Made by a program: the position numbers and the translations under genes
Notes under the pieces: model-generated
What the model saw: the letters and a program-made list of their open reading frames with translations, nothing else
What the model was told of the DNA's origin: nothing
Database searches by the model: none
Part shown: positions 26,937 through 35,471 of the stretch, one piece after another
How the letters are laid out: each line of letters begins with the position of its first letter
Numbering within the stretch: the first letter of the stretch is position 1
Source of the DNA: Betaproteobacteria bacterium HGW-Betaproteobacteria-7
GTDB taxonomy: Bacteria > Pseudomonadota > Gammaproteobacteria > Burkholderiales > Rhodocyclaceae
Direction of reading: 5' to 3'
Length of the DNA stretch: 64,000 nucleotides
NCBI GenBank assembly: GCA_002840765.1
Contig: PHCE01000007.1
Span: forward strand, 62,001 to 126,000

Positions 26937-28058
26937 ATGCAGCTTGCCTTCTGCCTCTATAAATACTTCCCCTTCGGTGGCCTGCAGCGTGACTTCATGC
27001 GCATCGCCCTGGCCTGCCAGGCGCGCGGCCACATGGTTCGTGTTTATACGCTGAGCTGGGAGGGCGAGATTCCCTACGGTTTCGAGGTGGTCCAGGTGCC
27101 GGTCAAGGCACTGACCAATGCCAGCCGCTACGAGAAGTTCACCGCCTGGGTGGCTAAAGATCTGGCCGCCCGACCGGCCGAGCGCGTTGTTGGCTTCAAC
27201 AAGATGCCGGGGCTCGACGTCTATTTCGCCGCCGATCCTTGCTACGAGGAGAAGGCGCAGACCCTGCGCAATCCCTTCTACCGCCTGTCCGGGCGCTACC
27301 GGCATTTTTCCGCCTCTGAACGGGCGGTGTTCGCGCCGGAAAGTCCGACGCAGATCCTGATGATTTCGGAAGTACAGCAGCCGTTCTTCGAGAAGCACTA
27401 CGCCACGCCGAAGGCGCGCTTCCATCTGCTGCCGCCGGGCATCGCGCCGGATCGGCGGGCGCCGCCGGAGGCCCCCCTGATCCGCGCCGAATTCCGCGCT
27501 GAATTCGGCCTGGCCGCCGACGATGTGTTGCTGCTTCAGGTCGGCTCCGGCTTCAAGACCAAGGGCCTGGATCGGTCGTTGCAGGCGCTGGGCCATCTTC
27601 CCGATGACCTGCGCCGCCGCACCCGGCTGATCGCCATCGGTCAGGATGAGCCAAGCACCTTCCTGCGTCTGGCGCGTTCGCTGGGGCTGGCCGATCAGGT
27701 CAGCATCCTGCAGGGACGCAGCGACATCCCGCGCTTCTTGCTTGGCGCCGACCTGCTGGTGCATCCGGCCTACAACGAGAATACAGGCACCGTGCTGCTC
27801 GAAGCCGTGGTCGCCGGCCTGCCGGTGCTCTGTTCGGCGGTCTGTGGCTACGCCCATTACATCGCCGAGGCCGATGGCGGCCTAGTGATTCCTGAACCCT
27901 TCGCTCAGGCAGAGATGGATCAATTGCTGCAGCGCATGCTGCGCAACGACGAGGAACGTGCGCACTGGCAGGCCAAGGCCCTGGCCTTCGCCGAGACGGC
28001 CGACATTTACAGTAACGCCGAGCGGGCAGCTGACATCATCCTGGCGGAGCGCGGTTGA
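26937..28058 (+). CDS. waaG: LPS core glucosyltransferase WaaG
   Basis: GT4 glycosyltransferase of 373 residues that adds the first hexose to heptose II of the LPS core. The start is placed at the ATG giving MQLAFCLYKYFPFGGLQRDF, which aligns with the WaaG N-terminus; an ATG six codons upstream (26919) is less likely. Other blocks are VGFNKMPGLDVYFAADPCYEEK and the E-x7-E element NENTGTVLLEAVVAG. It begins a four-gene plus-strand operon with overlapping stop/start codons and follows the tRNA-Met gene by 105 bases. Confidence 0.93.
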   Translation: MQLAFCLYKYFPFGGLQRDFMRIALACQARGHMVRVYTLSWEGEIPYGFEVVQVPVKALTNASRYEKFTAWVAKDLAARPAERVVGFNKMPGLDVYFAADPCYEEKAQTLRNPFYRLSGRYRHFSASERAVFAPESPTQILMISEVQQPFFEKHYATPKARFHLLPPGIAPDRRAPPEAPLIRAEFRAEFGLAADDVLLLQVGSGFKTKGLDRSLQALGHLPDDLRRRTRLIAIGQDEPSTFLRLARSLGLADQVSILQGRSDIPRFLLGADLLVHPAYNENTGTVLLEAVVAGLPVLCSAVCGYAHYIAEADGGLVIPEPFAQAEMDQLLQRMLRNDEERAHWQAKALAFAETADIYSNAERAADIILAERG

Positions 28059-28879
28059 TGGCGGCCGAACTGTTACTTGAAGCGCCCTTCGCCGAGCTGT
28101 GGTCCGGCCAGGATCCGTTCGTCGCCGTCGAAGCGCTGCAGGGTGAGGTGTTCCGCGAACTGGAGGGTCGCCGCACGCTGCGCACCGAGGTTGCCGGGCG
28201 CGGCTATTTCGTCAAGATCCACCGCGGCATCGGCTGGGGTGAGATTTTCAAGAACTTGTTCTCGCTGCGCCTGCCGGTCCTCGGCGCCGCCAACGAATGG
28301 CAGGCTATCCGCCGCCTGACTGCCGCCGGCGTCGCCACCATGCTCGCCGTCGCCTACGGCCGGCGCGGCTGGAATCCGGCGTGCGAGCACTCGTTCATCG
28401 TCACCGAGGAACTGGCGCCGACCATCAGCCTCGAGGACTTCTGCCGCGACTGGCCGCAACAGCCGCCTGTGCCGGCGCTGAAGCGGGCGCTGCTCGCCCG
28501 CGTCGCCGAAATGGCCGGGCGCATGCATCGGGCCGGCGTCAATCACCGCGACTTCTACATCTGCCATTTCCTGCTGCATCTCGATCCGGTGCCGACGCCA
28601 GCGGCTTTCCGCCTGTCGATCATCGATCTGCACCGGGCGCAGTGCCGGCCGGCAACGCCGCGCCGCTGGCGCGACAAGGACCTGGCAGCGCTGTATTTCT
28701 CGGCCCTGGAAATCGGCCTGACCAGCCGCGATTTTCTCCGCTTCCTGCGCGGCTACTTCGCGCGGCCGCTGCGCGACATCCTGCGCGACGAAGCGCCGCT
28801 CCTGCGACACCTGGCCAGCGAAGGCGAGCGCCTGCAGGAGCGCTACCAGCGCAAGTACGCCCGAGGGGCGGGCAAATGA
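28058..28879 (+). CDS. waaP: LPS core heptose I kinase WaaP (RfaP)
   Basis: Eukaryotic-like sugar kinase of 273 residues phosphorylating heptose I of the inner core, important for outer membrane integrity. The catalytic loop NHRDFYICHFLLH places the Asp at 165, close to the known D162 of E. coli WaaP; the ATP-metal motif is SIIDLHRAQ. ANEWQAIRRL supplies the conserved Glu of the N-lobe. It starts inside the waaG stop (TGATG) and overlaps the next kinase (ATGA). Confidence 0.93.
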   Translation: MAAELLLEAPFAELWSGQDPFVAVEALQGEVFRELEGRRTLRTEVAGRGYFVKIHRGIGWGEIFKNLFSLRLPVLGAANEWQAIRRLTAAGVATMLAVAYGRRGWNPACEHSFIVTEELAPTISLEDFCRDWPQQPPVPALKRALLARVAEMAGRMHRAGVNHRDFYICHFLLHLDPVPTPAAFRLSIIDLHRAQCRPATPRRWRDKDLAALYFSALEIGLTSRDFLRFLRGYFARPLRDILRDEAPLLRHLASEGERLQERYQRKYARGAGK

Positions 28880-29640
28880 GTTCGTGGTGGGGTGATCCAG
28901 CCTTGCCGCCGGAGGCCGGTCGGGCTTTCACCAGCCTGCAGGCAGTGTTCGCGCTGGAGGGCGAGCTGATCGCCCGGTCACCGCTGAGCAGCGTCCTGCG
29001 GGTCACCCTCGATGGCCGCCGCTACTACGTCAAGCGCTATGTCGGCGACCGTGGCAACCCCTTGCGCAACTGGTTCGGTCTGCGCAGCCGGCTGTTGAAA
29101 CCGCCGGTGCAGAAGGAATGGGAAAACCTGCAGGCCTTCCAGGGCTGGGGTATTCCCACTGCCCGCCTGGTGGCTTATGGACAGGAGCGCAGTGGCGGCC
29201 GTTTCGTGCGCGGCGCGCTGATCACCGAAGAGCTGGCGGATACCGTCGACATGGCGCAGATGGCACGCGAAGGCGATCCCCGTCTCAAGGACGGCGGCTG
29301 GGTTGCCGCCGTGTCGCGGCAACTGGCGCAGGCGACGCGCGCCATGCATGCCGCCGGCTTCGCCCACAACGACCTGAAATGGCGCAACCTGCTGATCGAT
29401 CGCAACGATCCGCCGCACCTGTATTTCATCGATTGCCCGGCCGGTAGCTATTGGTGGGGGCCGTTCCTCGCATACCGCAAGATCAAGGATCTGGCCTGCC
29501 TGGACAAGGTGGCCAAATATCAGCTGTCGCGCCCGCAGCGCCTGCGCTTCTATCTCGATTATGTGCAGCGACGGCGGCTGACGGCGGCCGACCGCAAAGT
29601 CGTCGGCAAGGTGCTGAAATTCTTCGCGGGGCGCGAATGA
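28876..29640 (+). CDS. LPS core kinase, WapP/WapQ-like
   Basis: Second WaaP-family kinase-like protein, 254 residues. It has N-lobe Lys in RRYYVKRYV, KEWENLQAFQGWGIPTARL, catalytic loop HNDLKWRNLLIDR (D166) and YFIDCPAGSYW in the metal-binding position (ID-C rather than ID-L). In P. aeruginosa the order waaG-waaP-wapP-wapQ is followed by a larger kinase-like gene, and this gene occupies the matching place. The exact sugar phosphorylated is unknown. Its ATG overlaps the waaP stop and its stop overlaps the next gene. Confidence 0.82.
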   Translation: MSSWWGDPALPPEAGRAFTSLQAVFALEGELIARSPLSSVLRVTLDGRRYYVKRYVGDRGNPLRNWFGLRSRLLKPPVQKEWENLQAFQGWGIPTARLVAYGQERSGGRFVRGALITEELADTVDMAQMAREGDPRLKDGGWVAAVSRQLAQATRAMHAAGFAHNDLKWRNLLIDRNDPPHLYFIDCPAGSYWWGPFLAYRKIKDLACLDKVAKYQLSRPQRLRFYLDYVQRRRLTAADRKVVGKVLKFFAGRE

Positions 29641-31013
29641 GCAATGCCGTGGTGCTCCAGGCATTGCGCGATGGCGGTCGGCAGCCGGTCTTGCCGTTCG
29701 AAATCGAGTTACCGGATGGCCGCTGGCTGACCTTCGCCCAGCTGTTGCGCCTGCTTCCGGGGCGACGCCTGGCGGGGCTGGCCTTGTGGAACGGGCAGAA
29801 CGTGTTCGCCAAATTGTTCATTGGCAAGGATGCCGTGCGCCACGGCGAGCGCGAGCGTGCTGGACTGGCCGCCTTGAAGTCCGCTGCCCTGCCGACGCCG
29901 GACGTGTACTTTGCCGCTCCCGTCGCCGACGGCGGTTATCTGGTGCTCAGCGAATATCTGGACGGCGCCGTCGCGCTCGACGAGCAGCCATTATCGGCTG
30001 ACGATCCGCGCCCCCTGCTGCCGGCCATGGCCTTGCTGGGGCGAATGCATGCGGCAGGCGTGGTCCATCGCGATCTGCATCCAGGCAATTTCCTGCGCCA
30101 CGGCGCTCATCTGCTGCTGATCGACGGCGATGGCGTGCGCAGTGGGGCTTTGGCCGCCGCGCAAGCCATTAACCTGGCGTTGTTCCTGGCGCAACTGACG
30201 CCGGATTGGGACGAACGGCGGAGTGAGTTGCTGCAGGCCTACGCCCGGCCGGTCGATACTGCGGCTCTCGGCAGTGCCGTCGATGCCGCCCGTCAGGGGC
30301 GTCTGCGCCACTTCCTGGCGAAGACCGTGCGCGACTGCAGCCAGTTCGCCGTCAGTCGCGACTTGCGCCGTTTTGCGGTCGTCTTGCGTGAGGAGCAGGA
30401 TGAGCTCCGGTCGTTGCTGGCCGATCCGGATGCAGCGATGGCCGGCGGTCGTTTGCTCAAGGACGGCGGCACCTGCACCGTCGCTGCCGTGCGGGTGGCT
30501 GGACGGACGCTGGTCGTCAAACGCTACAACCTCAAGCACTGGCGCCATGCCCTGTCGCGCGCCTGGCGGCCGAGCCGCGCCTGGCATTCCTGGCAGGCTG
30601 CGCACCGCCTGGCTTTCTACGGCATTGCCACGCCGCGGCCGTTGGCGCTGATTGAAGAGCGTGCCGGGCCGCTACGCGGGCGCGCCTTTCTGATTGCCGA
30701 ACACTGTCCGGGCATCAATCTGCTTGACGACCTTGACCCGGCGCGCGAACCGGAAGCAGAGCTGCAGCAAGCTTTGTGCAGCTTGTTCCGCACCCTGCAT
30801 CAGCTCCGCATCAGCCACGGCGACCTGAAAGCCACCAACCTGCTATGGCATGACGGCGAGATCGTGCTGATCGATCTCGATGCGCTGGTCGAGCACCGTT
30901 CCGCCAGCACCTTCGCCCGCGCCTGGCGACGCGACCGGGCGCGCCTGCTGCGCAACTGGCCGGCCGGGTCGCCGCTCGCCCAGTGGTTGCAGCAGATCTT
31001 GCCTGGCAGTTGA
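29637..31013 (+). CDS. Tandem two-domain LPS kinase-like protein (PA5006-like)
   Basis: A 458-residue fusion of two kinase-like domains. Domain 1 has NVFAKLFIG, catalytic loop VHRDLHPGNFL (D146) and LLIDGDGVR. Domain 2 begins after about residue 270 and has TLVVKRYNLKHW, catalytic loop SHGDLKATNLLW (D396) and VLIDLDALV. Both domains keep Lys, catalytic Asp and metal Asp, so two activities are possible. The closest family I recall is the double-kinase gene next to the carbamoyltransferase in the P. aeruginosa core locus. It is the last gene of the plus-strand operon, ending 8 bases from the convergent fkbM gene. Confidence 0.8.
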   Translation: MSNAVVLQALRDGGRQPVLPFEIELPDGRWLTFAQLLRLLPGRRLAGLALWNGQNVFAKLFIGKDAVRHGERERAGLAALKSAALPTPDVYFAAPVADGGYLVLSEYLDGAVALDEQPLSADDPRPLLPAMALLGRMHAAGVVHRDLHPGNFLRHGAHLLLIDGDGVRSGALAAAQAINLALFLAQLTPDWDERRSELLQAYARPVDTAALGSAVDAARQGRLRHFLAKTVRDCSQFAVSRDLRRFAVVLREEQDELRSLLADPDAAMAGGRLLKDGGTCTVAAVRVAGRTLVVKRYNLKHWRHALSRAWRPSRAWHSWQAAHRLAFYGIATPRPLALIEERAGPLRGRAFLIAEHCPGINLLDDLDPAREPEAELQQALCSLFRTLHQLRISHGDLKATNLLWHDGEIVLIDLDALVEHRSASTFARAWRRDRARLLRNWPAGSPLAQWLQQILPGS

Positions 31014-31021
31014 GGCTGCGT

Positions 31022-31894
31022 TCAGTCGGCCAGTGGCCGGTAAGGGAAGCTACGGAACAAGGCCTGGTGCTTTTCCGGCACCAGATAGACGTTGGAGAAT
31101 TTCCGCTCCGGCCGGAAATCGCTGAGACACCACTGTGGCTTGCGCAGCCGCTGGTTCAGCCGTTGCAGACGACCGAACAGGGTGCGCGGGTACAGCTTCT
31201 TGCTGTCGAGCTGAACCAGCGCCAGGGCCTGATAGCCGGGCAGCAGCACATTGAACAGGTTCTCTTGCCGGAAGTCGGCGATGGTGTTGGGGTGGCGCCA
31301 TTCGAGAATGATCAGCGGCTGGCAGCGGCTGATGGTTTTTTGCAGGCCTAACAGGGCCTTGCCTTCGTGGCCCTCGACGTCGATCTTGATGAAGTCGACG
31401 TTGTCGATGCCTTGTTCGGCCAGGAAATCGTCACCGACCACGGCGTGAATGGTCTGCGTGGACTGGTCGCCGCTGACCGATTCCAGTGACGAGGAGCCGA
31501 GGTTGCCCGAGCGCGAGACGGCGATCGCCAGGTCGGCGCGGCAGTCGGAGAGGGCAAGATTGAAGGCCTGTCCCCGGTCGCCGAGGTTGTTGCGCAAGTT
31601 TCTGGCGAGAATGTCAAAGATCGCCGGGATGGGCTCGAAGGCGGCCACAGTTGCGGAATGTTCGCCGATGACCACCGCGTGATTGCCGATATTGGCGCCG
31701 ACATCGAGACTGGTACGCGGCTGCAGTCGCCCGAGAACCTCGCGCAACGAACTCAGCGCCAAGCCGTCGTACTCGCCGTGACGGACGATCTGCTCGGTAA
31801 TTTCGTCGCCGACCACGGCTTCCAACTGCTTGCCGCTGGTCGTGGTGACGGTCTGCGTCGGAAAAGTCGGACAGGTGTTGCTCAGGCCATCCAT
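31022..31894 (-). CDS. FkbM-family methyltransferase
   Basis: SAM-dependent methyltransferase of 290 residues with motif I SLDVGANIGNHAVVIG, the acidic residue in VAAFEPIP and the FkbM block DFIKIDVEGHEGKALLG. Members O-methylate sugars in natural products and surface polysaccharides; an LPS sugar is the likely target given the neighbours. It is the last gene of the minus-strand LPS operon. Confidence 0.85.
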   Translation of the reverse strand: MDGLSNTCPTFPTQTVTTTSGKQLEAVVGDEITEQIVRHGEYDGLALSSLREVLGRLQPRTSLDVGANIGNHAVVIGEHSATVAAFEPIPAIFDILARNLRNNLGDRGQAFNLALSDCRADLAIAVSRSGNLGSSSLESVSGDQSTQTIHAVVGDDFLAEQGIDNVDFIKIDVEGHEGKALLGLQKTISRCQPLIILEWRHPNTIADFRQENLFNVLLPGYQALALVQLDSKKLYPRTLFGRLQRLNQRLRKPQWCLSDFRPERKFSNVYLVPEKHQALFRSFPYRPLAD

Positions 31895-31912
31895 GGGAGG
31901 CTCCGGTCGGGG

Positions 31913-33397
31913 TCAGTGAAGGGGGGAACGCTGGAAAACCACCACGGCATCGCCGGACTGATTCCGGAAGCGCTGGATTTCCTGCAGGTCCATGGACGAG
32001 ACCCAGGTCTCGCGGTCCTTGTCCTTGCGGCGAATTTCGAACACGTAATACTCAAACCGGCCGGTTCGGGCGGCTTCCTCGATTTGCTCCGGCGTCAGGC
32101 TCTGATGCCGCAGCTTGCGATAGGCCTTGCCGGCGTAGTAGCCGGTGCGCGGGCTATCCAGATAGATGCGCTCATGCATCTGCGCCTGGCTCGCCAGCCA
32201 CTGGCCGGCTTCACGGAATTGGGTCTTCTTGTCCTTCGACAGCGAGATCACGTGACTGAGTGCCAGTACGATGCACAGCATGATCACCGGCCATTTCAGG
32301 CGTGGCCAGCGAGTTACCAGTTCGTGCACGCCGACGGCGACCAGCGGCAGGGTCAGGGTGGCCAGGAAACTGACGTAGCGGCCAGTGAGGAATAGCTGGT
32401 AGGTCACGAAGGCCGTCAGAACCAGCGTATAGATGAGCAATAGATAGCCCATCAAGTTCCAGGTCGCCAGGCGATCCCGGAATTGGGCCGGGCGTAGCGC
32501 GTAAGCCAGTGGGATTACAAAGATCCCGAGCATATCCAGCCATTTCACTGGAATGATCGAGAAGAGACCAAAGAACAGGATGGAGGTCACCTCGTCCACC
32601 GAATAGCTGGGAAGTGCCGCCGCAAGCGCCTGGGTTGCAGTGGCGAATTTCGTCTTGGCAACAAAGGGATTGGCTGCAGTGAGATATTCCGAGAGCCGGT
32701 GCGTAAACTCGAATCCTTGAACCAGCAAGAAGGGTCCACTAGCGATCGCCCCAAGGAGCGCGAGACTATTCAGCTGAGCCGCGTTGCGCAGCCGATCCTT
32801 CCACGATGGCGCATTGAGCATCAGTCCCCACAAAAACAAGGCGGGCAGGAAGGCGACAGCCTCGACGCGGAACAACGCCGCCCCGCCAAGGCAGAATTGC
32901 GGCAACAGAGCGCTGGACCATGTCCGGTTCTTCTGCCAGCGAAGCGCGGCGACAACGGCGAGAAGGCAGAGGAGCCAGTAGCCGTTCTCCCGAATCAGGT
33001 CGAATCGATACTCGTTGAGACCGGGAAGGGCTAGTGCGACAAAAATGGCTGCAGTCGTTGCCTCGGGAAACTGCCGCCGGGTGATGGCGACCAGGCTGGC
33101 TGCGGCGCCAGCCAGCAGCAGGGCATTGAGCACATAACCGGCCAATTCGGCCTCCAGCCCGGTCAGTCGGCTGAACAGCGCGATGGCAATGGGGAAAAAC
33201 ACCCAGTCGAAATTGGCCTTGGCGGCAGTCCAACCTTCTTCGTTGAAGATGTTGGCAGTCTCGATATACAGCATGCCGTCGCGATTCGGGCCGACCATGC
33301 CGGCCAGGCTGATCAGCGACAGTAACAGGCTGGCGACGAAGACGATCGATAGGGGGTGGCGGCTGACGTCAGGCAGGCGAGCGAGCAGTTTGTTCAT
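31913..33397 (-). CDS. GT39/ArnT-like membrane glycosyltransferase
   Basis: Polytopic membrane protein of 494 residues with about ten TM helices and a soluble C-terminal tail of about 110 residues. The N-terminal GPNRDGMLYIETANIF and the early acidic loop resemble GT-C enzymes (ArnT, PMT) that use polyprenyl-phosphate sugars in the periplasm. I place it in this group with moderate confidence; acceptor unknown. The start is the ATG at 33397, overlapping the upstream stop by 4 bases. Codon use looks slightly less GC-rich than its neighbours. Confidence 0.65.
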   Translation of the reverse strand: MNKLLARLPDVSRHPLSIVFVASLLLSLISLAGMVGPNRDGMLYIETANIFNEEGWTAAKANFDWVFFPIAIALFSRLTGLEAELAGYVLNALLLAGAAASLVAITRRQFPEATTAAIFVALALPGLNEYRFDLIRENGYWLLCLLAVVAALRWQKNRTWSSALLPQFCLGGAALFRVEAVAFLPALFLWGLMLNAPSWKDRLRNAAQLNSLALLGAIASGPFLLVQGFEFTHRLSEYLTAANPFVAKTKFATATQALAAALPSYSVDEVTSILFFGLFSIIPVKWLDMLGIFVIPLAYALRPAQFRDRLATWNLMGYLLLIYTLVLTAFVTYQLFLTGRYVSFLATLTLPLVAVGVHELVTRWPRLKWPVIMLCIVLALSHVISLSKDKKTQFREAGQWLASQAQMHERIYLDSPRTGYYAGKAYRKLRHQSLTPEQIEEAARTGRFEYYVFEIRRKDKDRETWVSSMDLQEIQRFRNQSGDAVVVFQRSPLH

Positions 33398-34431
33398 TCG
33401 ATGTCTTTGAGCAGTTGACTGACACGCGCCCGCCAGGTGTGGCGCTGCAGGAAGGCGGCATGGCCCTGTTCGGCAATGCGTCGGCGGGCGGCATCGTTGG
33501 CCAGGTAGAAGCGCACCTTGTCGGCCAGTTCTTCGGCTGAGCGGAAGGTCTCGATTTCCTGGCCAGGGTGCAGCAACTCGGCGATCTCCGGGCAATAGTC
33601 GGAGAGCAGGAAGCTGCCGGCGGCGAGCGCCTCGAAAATGCGCAGGTTGATGCCGGTCTCGGCGCCGTAGAAGTCGGTGCGCGTGATATTGAGGACGATC
33701 TTGGCGTTCTGCAGCAGGTCGAGCAACTCGCTGCCCCAGACCGGCCGGTCGTCGGTGCATGCCCGCAGTTCGGCGGACATCAGCGGAAAGTTGCGCCGCC
33801 AGCGGTTGCCGCGGACATGCACATGCTGCCGGATCTGCTCGAGCAGGAAGATGCGGCGCAGGTCGGCGCTACCGACGAACAGCGCCTCGCTGGCAGTCCC
33901 GACTCCCCGGGGCGCCGGCTGCGGCAGGGCGCCGAACGGCAGGTGGCAGGCGTCCAGTCCGCAGGTATCGCGGAAGAAACGGGTGGTCATCTTGGAGAAC
34001 GAGAAAATCCGGTCGTAAACCGGGAGCTCGTTCTGGATGAAATGGATGAATTCACGGCGCTTCGGATACAGGTTGCAGCTATCCGTATCGTAGAGCAGCA
34101 GTTGCGCGCCGTGCCGTTTGACCGTCTCGGCCAGCGCTGCCGGGGCGAAGAACTTGTAGGCGAAACCGATGACCAGCACGTGACTCGGTTTTTCCCGGTG
34201 CAGCAGGCTGTCCAGTTGGCCGATGTCGAGACGGGGGAAGCTGTGGAAGCCGTCGCGCTCGGAGACTTTCTGCTGCGCCTTGAGTAGTGAAGAAAGCAGG
34301 CCGTGGCCAAAGCGCGGCGGCGTGCGCAGGGCATCAAAATGGACTGACTCAACGCCTGATTCGATCAGGCTCTGGTTGATTTCCTTGCCCAGCGGAACGC
34401 CGCTGATGCCGTCGAGGAGCAGAAATTTCAT
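33394..34431 (-). CDS. CgeB-like glycosyltransferase
   Basis: Predicted GT-B glycosyltransferase of 345 residues. The C-terminal half has the CgeB-type pattern: NITRTDFYGAETGINLRIFEALAAGSFLLSDY (in blocks), then EIETFRSAEELADKVRFYL and a final HTWRARVSQLL. The N-terminus MKFLLLDGISGVPLG starts at the ATG at 34431, which overlaps the stop of the next upstream gene. Its place between a GT9 and a GT39-like gene points to outer core or surface glycan assembly; donor and acceptor cannot be told. Confidence 0.72.
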   Translation of the reverse strand: MKFLLLDGISGVPLGKEINQSLIESGVESVHFDALRTPPRFGHGLLSSLLKAQQKVSERDGFHSFPRLDIGQLDSLLHREKPSHVLVIGFAYKFFAPAALAETVKRHGAQLLLYDTDSCNLYPKRREFIHFIQNELPVYDRIFSFSKMTTRFFRDTCGLDACHLPFGALPQPAPRGVGTASEALFVGSADLRRIFLLEQIRQHVHVRGNRWRRNFPLMSAELRACTDDRPVWGSELLDLLQNAKIVLNITRTDFYGAETGINLRIFEALAAGSFLLSDYCPEIAELLHPGQEIETFRSAEELADKVRFYLANDAARRRIAEQGHAAFLQRHTWRARVSQLLKDIE

Positions 34432-35471
34432 GTGCCGGCCAGCGGGTCGTAACGGTCCACCGCGTCGAGGATGTGGTGAGTCGGAATGAAGGCCTTCCAG
34501 GCGTTTTCGCTCAGCCACGGCAGGGTTAGACGCGGGCAGACGACGGTGCCTGCCGCCCAGTCCGGGCGCCAGTGATAGTGCGCGTTCTGCTTGCGGTAGA
34601 TGGTGATCGTCGGAATGCCGAGGAAGGAGGCGAGATGGCCGTTGCCCGAGTCGTTGGCGATCAGGCAGCGCGACTCGTAGATGAAGGCGGCGAGGGCGTC
34701 GATGCGCTCGAAGCGGGGCACCGGGAGCTGGCCGTCGACCAGCGTCTGCCAGCGTTCGTGATTTTTCGGGGCGACGACGATGTGTGGCTCGTAGCCGCGG
34801 GCACGCAGGCGTTTCCCCAGACGCAGGAAGCGTGAAGGTGTCCAGTCCTTCTTTTCCGGGCCGGCCGAGTCGGGGCTGATCACCACCCGCTGCGCGTATC
34901 TGCGGTGGATCAGGCTGGCCGGCGGGGTCAGGGCGACCTGCTTGTCCACGTGGGCCAGGCCCATGCGTGTGCGCATGTAGTCGAGCGTGATGTCCACGAC
35001 GCTCTCATGGTCAAAACGCTTGTAGCGGATCGAGCCGGCGCTTTTGAGCAAGGCAGCGAGCTGCTCATGGACGACCGCCGGGCAGCGCTCGCGGTTGGCT
35101 TCGGTATGGTCGTAGACCCAGGTGTCGGGTGCCTTCTGGCAGACTAGCAGCCACTTCCGGCGCAGGATCTCGGTATTTTCCGGCGTCATGTTGTCACGCA
35201 TGAACTGCGGCGGGCTGCAGATGACCAGGTCGAATTCGCCCAGGGTCTGGTCGAACTGGTCGCGGGCCGGATAGGGACGGATGTCGAGTTGCGGTAGCCA
35301 TGCCCGCAGCTGATAAACGAGGTCGCCGAAGTAGCTGACGGCGAAACCGGCGCGGCGCAGGTTGTCGGCCATCATCACGTAGAGCAGCCCATCGCCGAGC
35401 GAGCTGAAGGCGACGACGGCCAGGCGGGCCTGGGTGGCCACCGCGGGGGCGAAGGTCTGCGGGCTATTCAT
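34428..35471 (-). CDS. GT9-family (heptosyltransferase-like) glycosyltransferase
   Basis: GT9-type protein of 347 residues with an N-terminal VVAFSSLGDGLLYVMMADNLRRAG, the mid-domain RVVISPDSAGPEKKDW and the C-terminal block CLIANDSGNGHLASFLGIPTITIY, which corresponds to the D-SG-xH-A-L/F motif of ADP-heptose transferases. It is more divergent than WaaC/WaaF, so another sugar may be used. Overlaps its neighbours at both ends by 4 bases. Confidence 0.78.
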   Translation of the reverse strand: MNSPQTFAPAVATQARLAVVAFSSLGDGLLYVMMADNLRRAGFAVSYFGDLVYQLRAWLPQLDIRPYPARDQFDQTLGEFDLVICSPPQFMRDNMTPENTEILRRKWLLVCQKAPDTWVYDHTEANRERCPAVVHEQLAALLKSAGSIRYKRFDHESVVDITLDYMRTRMGLAHVDKQVALTPPASLIHRRYAQRVVISPDSAGPEKKDWTPSRFLRLGKRLRARGYEPHIVVAPKNHERWQTLVDGQLPVPRFERIDALAAFIYESRCLIANDSGNGHLASFLGIPTITIYRKQNAHYHWRPDWAAGTVVCPRLTLPWLSENAWKAFIPTHHILDAVDRYDPLAGT

